Shown one piece after another: positions 58,866 to 64,000 of a DNA stretch of 64,000 nucleotides (position 1 is its first letter; each line of letters starts with the position of its first letter). Below the pieces are notes generated by a model, which saw only the letters and a program-made list of their open reading frames with translations, made no database searches and was not told where the DNA came from. The stretch lies in NCBI GenBank assembly GCA_016169945.1, contig JADLSH010000204.1, forward strand, positions 1-64,000, given 5' to 3'. Origin of the DNA: Trachythela sp. YZ-2020. Lineage: Eukaryota > Cnidaria > Anthozoa > Malacalcyonacea > Clavulariidae. Position numbers and translations under genes: made by a program.

Positions 58866-61735
58866 CAATAGGCAATGCATGCCGGTAGAAGTGGTTATTT
58901 TTCCATTTCGCGCCAAATGGCGGACGGAAAATGTGTATTTTACACGAAGCTGTATTTTTAAATTTTTACGCTTTATCTTTCGCTCCAAACACTGGTTTAA
59001 AAGTTGTAGTTTTAGCAGAGGTGATCAGGACTCTTAAACGTAAGTTTTGGCGAAATCCATTCGATAATTCGCGAGAAAATTGCTTTCGAGTTGACACAGG
59101 AGTGAAGGAAATTTGGCAAAAAGCTGGCTTCGAAAACTACTCTGTCGCACGTTTTGAAGTAAATAAAGTGATCGGTAAGAGCACTGTAGACAATTGACCC
59201 CTTCAAATGGAGCTCTGTAACCAAATAATCTAGATTTATCGTTTTTATGTATTTCTGACTGCTTGATTTCTACGCACAGACATGAAAATGTTTTAGCCGA
59301 CATTTTGTCAACATGTCCCAGAGGCATGGCTTCACTTTGATATGGTTTTTCGCGAAAGCAAACCCGGTTTACTAGCAACTTTCTCGTTATTTCCGAACAG
59401 TATTGACCGTAAAATACTCCTGCTTTGCTGTTGACTTTAGCTTGGCTATATTTTTGGTTGTGGCCACATGTGTTTATAGAATAGTTGCAAAAATAGTGTT
59501 TTGGTTGCTGTGGGTATGCAAAAGGTTGTACTGATTTTGAAGAAGCCCTTTCATTAAAATAATTGCAAATATATTATATGCAAAGTCCTTTGTCTGCCCA
59601 CTACTCCAGACAGTAAGTAGCGACTACCAGTGATTGCTGAAAGTTGTTAATAAACAGCCCTTTGTCCCATGACATACTGTAGTTCTCCTTAATTGTTTAG
59701 GGGCTGTTCGTAAGAACCATGCTTGCTATGCCCATACCAAGATTTCTTCATAATATTGTTTTATATAAATCTGTAACCTTTGGGTCTAGTGTCGGCTGCA
59801 GCCAAAAATATACAACACTGCTAGTCCCACAACGTTCGGAAGGCTTGTGGTTGCAGCCCATGACTGCCCGCTTGCTAGGACCAAGGACAGATTTTGGTGT
59901 ACATGCTGGGGGAGGTGAAATAAATTTTAGGGGAGGTGCAATTGTAGGCAGATGATGGCTTGTATTGGGCTATTGGCTATCCAAGCCAACTGTAAGAAAT
60001 GATATCATCATATTTTCTGGAAAATGAAATTAGTGTATATTTTGCAAAATAGGTAATTACAGAAAATGTTCACACTCCTCCTTCAGGGAAATGGGAAGTT
60101 TGCTCACTATCTCCACCCCCCTCTTAGGAAGATATCTCCCCTTCTTAGTAAGATATCTTAAACAGGGATAATGGTTGTAATGGTTAGGTTATTATTCAAT
60201 ATTAAATTTTGATCCATCATTTAACTGTTAACAAGGAGAGGTGTATAAATTACCAGGGATGGTGCAAAAATTCTCAGGGGAGGTGCAAAATGATCCCAGG
60301 AAACTTTAAAGTGGGTCAAACTGGTAGGGCTAGGCCTTGAAAGGTCTGGACTCACATCCAAGACTTCTATTGTCATCCTTCCAAATATACATAGGAAGGA
60401 TCTTAATTACAAATGTTCCAAGAGTGTTGATCAACATTAAAAATTTTGCAATCCACACTAAAGATTCTAGATTGTGAATCGTTATTGGGGGGGAGGGGAG
60501 TGGGCAGTGAACAAAATTGTGGACCATCAGGTCAGTTTCTGCTACTCTTGCTGCTTCATGAAGGGTCTGCAACTGTATGTCACTCAAGTAGGTCAATTAA
60601 AAATTTTATCAAGTTCACAGGCGGTGGATGAAATCTGGTTCAGATTGGCACTTCCAAAGGGGCACCTTAGGTCCCTGTTTAAGATATCTTACTAAGAAGG
60701 GGAGATATCTTCCTAAGAGGAGGGTGGAGATAGTGAGCAAACTTCCCATTTCCCTGAAGGAGGAGTGTGAACATTTTCTGTAATTACCTATTTTGCAAAA
60801 TATACACTAATTTCATTTTCCAGAAAATATGATGATATCATTTCTTACAGTTGGCTTGGATAGCCAATAGCCCAATACATATTAGGCAAGCTTGCAAGGT
60901 GAGCTAGCATGATTTGCCAGGCCATCATCTGCCTACAATTGCACCTCCCCTAAAATTTATTTCACCTCCCCCAGCATGTACACCAAAATCTGTCCTTGGT
61001 CCTAGCAAGCGGGCAGTCATGGGCTGCAACCACAAGCCTTCCGAACGTTGTGGGACTAGCAGTGTTGTATATTTTTGGCTGCAGCCGACACTAGACCCCA
61101 AGGTTACAGATTTATATAAAACAATATATGAAGAAATCTTGGTATGGGCATAGCAAGCATGGTTCTTACGAACAGCCCCTAAACAATTATAATAAGGAGA
61201 ACTACAGTATATCATGGGACAAAGGGCTGTTTATTACCAACTTTCAGCAATCACTGGTAGTCGCTACTTACTGTCTGGAGTAGTGAGCAGACAAAGGACT
61301 TTGCATATAATATATTTGCAGTTATTTTAATGGAAGGGCTTCTTAAAAATTTTGCATACCCACAACCTTTTGCATACCCACAGCAACCAAAACACTATTT
61401 TTGCAACTATTCTATAAACACATGTGGCCACAACCAAAAATATAGCCAAGCTAAAGCCAACAGCAAAGCAGGAGTATTTTACAGTCAATACTGTTCGGAA
61501 ATAACGAGAAAGTTGCTTGGATTTATCTCGCGAATTATCGAATGGATTTCGTCAAAACTTACGTTTAAGAGTTCTGATCAACTTTTAAACCAGTGTTTGG
61601 AGCGAAAGATAAAGCATAAAAATTTAAAAATACAGCTTCGTGTCAAATACACATTTTCCGTCCGCCATTTGGCGCGAAATGGAAAAATAACCACTTCTAC
61701 CGGGCTTGCATTGCGATAGCTGGAATTGCCTATTG
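58866..61735. mobile_element. Foldback element with arms of about 1 kb (2.87 kb)
   Basis: The left arm runs 58866-60190, the right arm 60675-61735, and the loop is about 485 bp. Arms match closely: GGTAGAAGTGGTTATTTTTC with its reverse near 61680, AGGGGCTGTTCGTAAGAACC with its reverse near 61190, and CTGTTTAAGATATC with its reverse next to the loop. The ends read CAATAGGCAAT and ATTGCCTATTG. It splits a copy of repeat R and the empty site survives at 56721-56738. The left arm has about 290 bp (near 59078-59368) that the right lacks, and the right has about 45 extra bp near 60882. A 78-residue frame in each arm is the same sequence read twice and is probably not a gene. Confidence 0.85.
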
Positions 61736-61880
61736 TGTTTGTTTACAACGCTACGCGGCCGATTTAGCCCCTTTCAAACACCTCTGTAGTTGTATTTGTT
61801 TACAAATTAACAATAATACAAACTAATTAAATATTCATTTCGCTTTCCTACCTTTGGTTTCCTACCTTTGGTTACAAGTT
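61736..61880 (+). repeat. Interspersed repeat R, right half of interrupted copy
   Basis: This matches 56731-56862 (TGTTTGTTTACAACGCTA, AAATATTCATTTCGCTTTCC). CCTACCTTTGGTT is tandemly duplicated at its end. Confidence 0.8.
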
Positions 61881-61910
61881 CATGAACTTGTGTTTAGAGC
61901 TCGACAACTG

Positions 61911-62055
61911 GACTCTGTAGCTCAGTTGGTTAGAGCGCTGCATCGGAATCGCAGGGCCGCAGATTCGATTCCTGTCAGGGATCTATAGTTGCATTTTTCG
62001 TAGCTGTTCCTGGTTAGGTCTAATAAATGTATATAATTTTCACTCAATAATTTTC
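61911..62055 (+). mobile_element. tRNA-derived SINE
   Basis: The head resembles a tRNA gene: box A TAGCTCAGTTGG at 61918-61929 and box B GATTCGATTCC at 61962-61972, correctly spaced. The anticodon stem CTGC/GCAG is kept, but the loop does not give a standard T33-anticodon-purine arrangement and the acceptor stem pairs poorly. The sequence continues past the tRNA part into a body (CTGTTCCTGGTTAGGTCTAA). This fits a polymerase III-transcribed SINE rather than a working tRNA gene. Confidence 0.65.
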
Positions 62056-62106
62056 CATCTACAAAACCTTTCAATTATTATTCAATCGAGTGAGATGCCA
62101 CCAAAA

Positions 62107-62212
62107 TCTTGATATTTACCTTAAATCGCCCTAACTCGCCTTAAATCGCGGATAAAAATTGGCAACGATTCTCTTAAATCGCTTAAACTCGCACTAAATC
62201 GCCTAAACTTGC
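62107..62212 (+). repeat. Short degenerate array of TTAAATCGCC
   Basis: About eight imperfect copies of a 10-11 bp unit (CTTAAATCGCC, CTAACTCGCC, TTAAACTCGC), interrupted once by about 25 bp. Confidence 0.75.
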
Positions 62213-63919
62213 CGACCAAATTAAAATGCTGAAAATAGTAACTATATACAGTGTAAACACCCTTTCCTCAGGAGAGGGGGTGTCCTAAGTCGTTCTAACC
62301 CCCCGCTCTACATTACCTTCTTACTAGGCTAAACATGACTAAAGTCCCCCGCTACCTGGGCACCAAAAATGAAGGCTACCATAATAATTGCTTTAAAATT
62401 CAACAAACTATTCTAAAATTTACCCAATTTTGATCTTTGGAGGCCAAACATGCTGTCTAATGCCTGAGTACCCAGGCATAACAGATAGGCTAATCTGCAA
62501 ATAAATCCCCGCTATTTCCCGGCATGTCCCGGGTAGGGGGGTGCGGGACTTTCCAATGATTGGTGCATAAGTTACGTACTATGAAGCATATAGTTATATA
62601 ATATGATATAGGAAGTTAGGAACCCTTATATTCAAACAGAAAAAAGTCAGCATGGCAAGAATCAGTCTGTTTTCAACATTTTATCTATTTCGATAAGTAT
62701 AATTAATATACCAATATTGTGACATGAACTTCAAGAACAATTCATAATTTTTTTTATTTTCCTTGATTGAAAACAGTTGCGGAGCCTATAAATTACAGGT
62801 AGAGGGCTTAATAGGGTTAGAGTATATATAATGCTCTAGCTTTTGCACAGTTCCTTTCCTGCGTACATTGTATGCAAGTGCTGAATTGCAGTGCCGGTAG
62901 TGCAAAACATTTAATATTTTATATCAACTAACAGTGTTGAAACTTACATAAATTGATAAATCACAGCATGATTCTAGTCAACTTTTATAGTCAGCATTGT
63001 CCGGTTCATGTCGTCTTATATATTAAAGATCCATGATCGTTCAACATTTTTAGCGTACGACCTTGGGTTGATACCAAAACCTGGCATTTTCATGAATTCA
63101 GTTCAATACTTCATGTTAGCCATTGCGGAGAAGGGAGCCTTCTCTCAGGCTATCCAGCGGAAATATATTATTCAACTCTCTCAAACTTTATATAAACTAA
63201 ATTTTAACATTAGTGAATTTTTGTAAATACTGCACTTTATATATCGAGGGGAATTGAAATAAATACTAATCAATGTTGAGTTATACTTATTAAATAAACA
63301 CATGGTAATGAAATACTATATTTGCAACGTAAATTCAAGCTTATTTTGTAAGTTTAACACATATATAAATAGTAAATTCGTTTGAATAACTATAATGTAT
63401 TGCCACATTGGAACATGCATGATCACAGTTTTAATATATTCTGTACCCTTGGAATTTCCAAGATATTGACAAGGAATTCATGCATTTGGAAATTCTCAAA
63501 ATATAGGCTGGCAACCCCACAGGATGCACTAAAACTTCTCGTTCCTACATTCCAGCCACAATCCTGATTTTTTAGATTTCAAATTTATTGTGGTTCCAGG
63601 AATGAACTTAGTATATGTATTAGTATGCAATTCAATTTCAAAATACATGTTATTATATACTGGTTTATGTTCTTCATTGTATTAATTCCAGCAATTTGGT
63701 GGTATAACCTTAAAATTAGTAAAACGGCAAAAAAAAAGCAAATTAATAATAAGTTTCAACTGGGTCTTGTTTACATGACAGTCTAACCAGACCCCCTGGC
63801 GGTGTGGGTGTGGTGCTCTTTCAAAATACATGTACTATATGCACTATTAATTATGTATTATTACTGTATTTTGCTTAAAGTGCTATAATTGTACGTATAT
63901 TTAATCACCATGTATTTTT
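62213..63919. other. 1.7 kb without recognisable genes
   Basis: Lies between two TTAAATCGCC arrays in the same orientation. An open frame at 63008-63226 (72 residues, start MSSYILKIHD) has no family resemblance I can see and is not called. Confidence 0.4.
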
Positions 63920-64000
63920 TCTTAAATCGCCTTCAATCGCACTAAAACGCCTTAAAACGCATTACCTAAAAGTTGTGTTTTTTCTTAAATCGCCTGACAG
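63920..64000 (+). repeat. Second TTAAATCGCC array at the window edge
   Basis: CTTAAATCGCCTTCAATCGC, CACTAAAACGCC and TTAAAACGC are followed, after about 25 bp, by another CTTAAATCGCC. It has the same orientation as the array at 62107 and may continue past the window. Confidence 0.7.

Noticed and set aside
59719..61215. 78-96 residue ORFs in both arms of the foldback element
   Set aside because: They are the same sequence seen twice through the inverted repeat. There is no family resemblance, and the low-complexity CACCTCCCC stretch contributes most of it.
61911..61984. Functional tRNA gene
   Set aside because: Boxes A and B are good, but the anticodon loop and acceptor stem are faulty and the sequence continues into a SINE body.
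63008..63226. 72-residue plus ORF
   Set aside because: There are no domains, no splice context and AT-rich surroundings. It is probably chance.

Overview
This is AT-rich animal genomic DNA with phase-1 introns, extracellular-domain exons and many decayed transposons. An early-branching metazoan, most likely a cnidarian (anthozoan), fits best. That assignment rests on overall style and on the PAN plus cbEGF architecture, not on a diagnostic marker.

Positions 1-37875 (minus strand) hold the 5' end and most of one very large secreted or cell-surface protein gene. Its order of exons is: signal-peptide exon (37764-37875), PAN/apple exon (37369-37601), a 31-nt microexon (36306-36336), one solitary calcium-binding EGF exon (35744-35869), and then an array reaching the left edge. 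The array has 40 tandem genomic units of about 893 bp, each with two 126-nt cbEGF exons (types B and A) in alternation. That is about 81 cbEGF modules before the gene leaves the window, and the 3' end is not seen. All array exons are phase 1-1, so unit gain or loss keeps the frame. Shared variants show duplication of blocks of about 1, 3, 5 and 21-22 units. Every long intron carries the same passenger segment of about 180 bp, which is open on both strands. Two exons are frameshifted, and the leftmost 2.2 kb is rich in small indels.

Positions 37876-64000 contain no complete gene that I can defend. They are a mosaic of mobile and repeat DNA: a 2.74-kb TIR element inserted into a minisatellite (39.6-43.0 kb); a 3.3-kb long-inverted-repeat element with a 12-bp palindromic minisatellite in its core and two smaller elements nested in its right arm (46.6-49.9 kb), one of which encodes a short recombinase-like N-terminus; a decayed chromodomain gene fragment (50.1-50.5 kb); foldback hairpins; a 5'-truncated LINE (51.9-52.9 kb); a 661-bp MITE with 7-bp target-site duplications (TSDs) (54.0-54.7 kb); a possible signal-peptide exon (55.15 kb); a 1.33-kb hAT element with perfect 16-bp TIRs and an 8-bp TSD (55.9-57.3 kb); a 2.87-kb foldback element whose empty site is preserved inside that hAT (58.9-61.7 kb); a tRNA-derived SINE (61.9 kb); and two short TTAAATCGCC-type arrays. 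Long stretches between these hold nothing I recognise.
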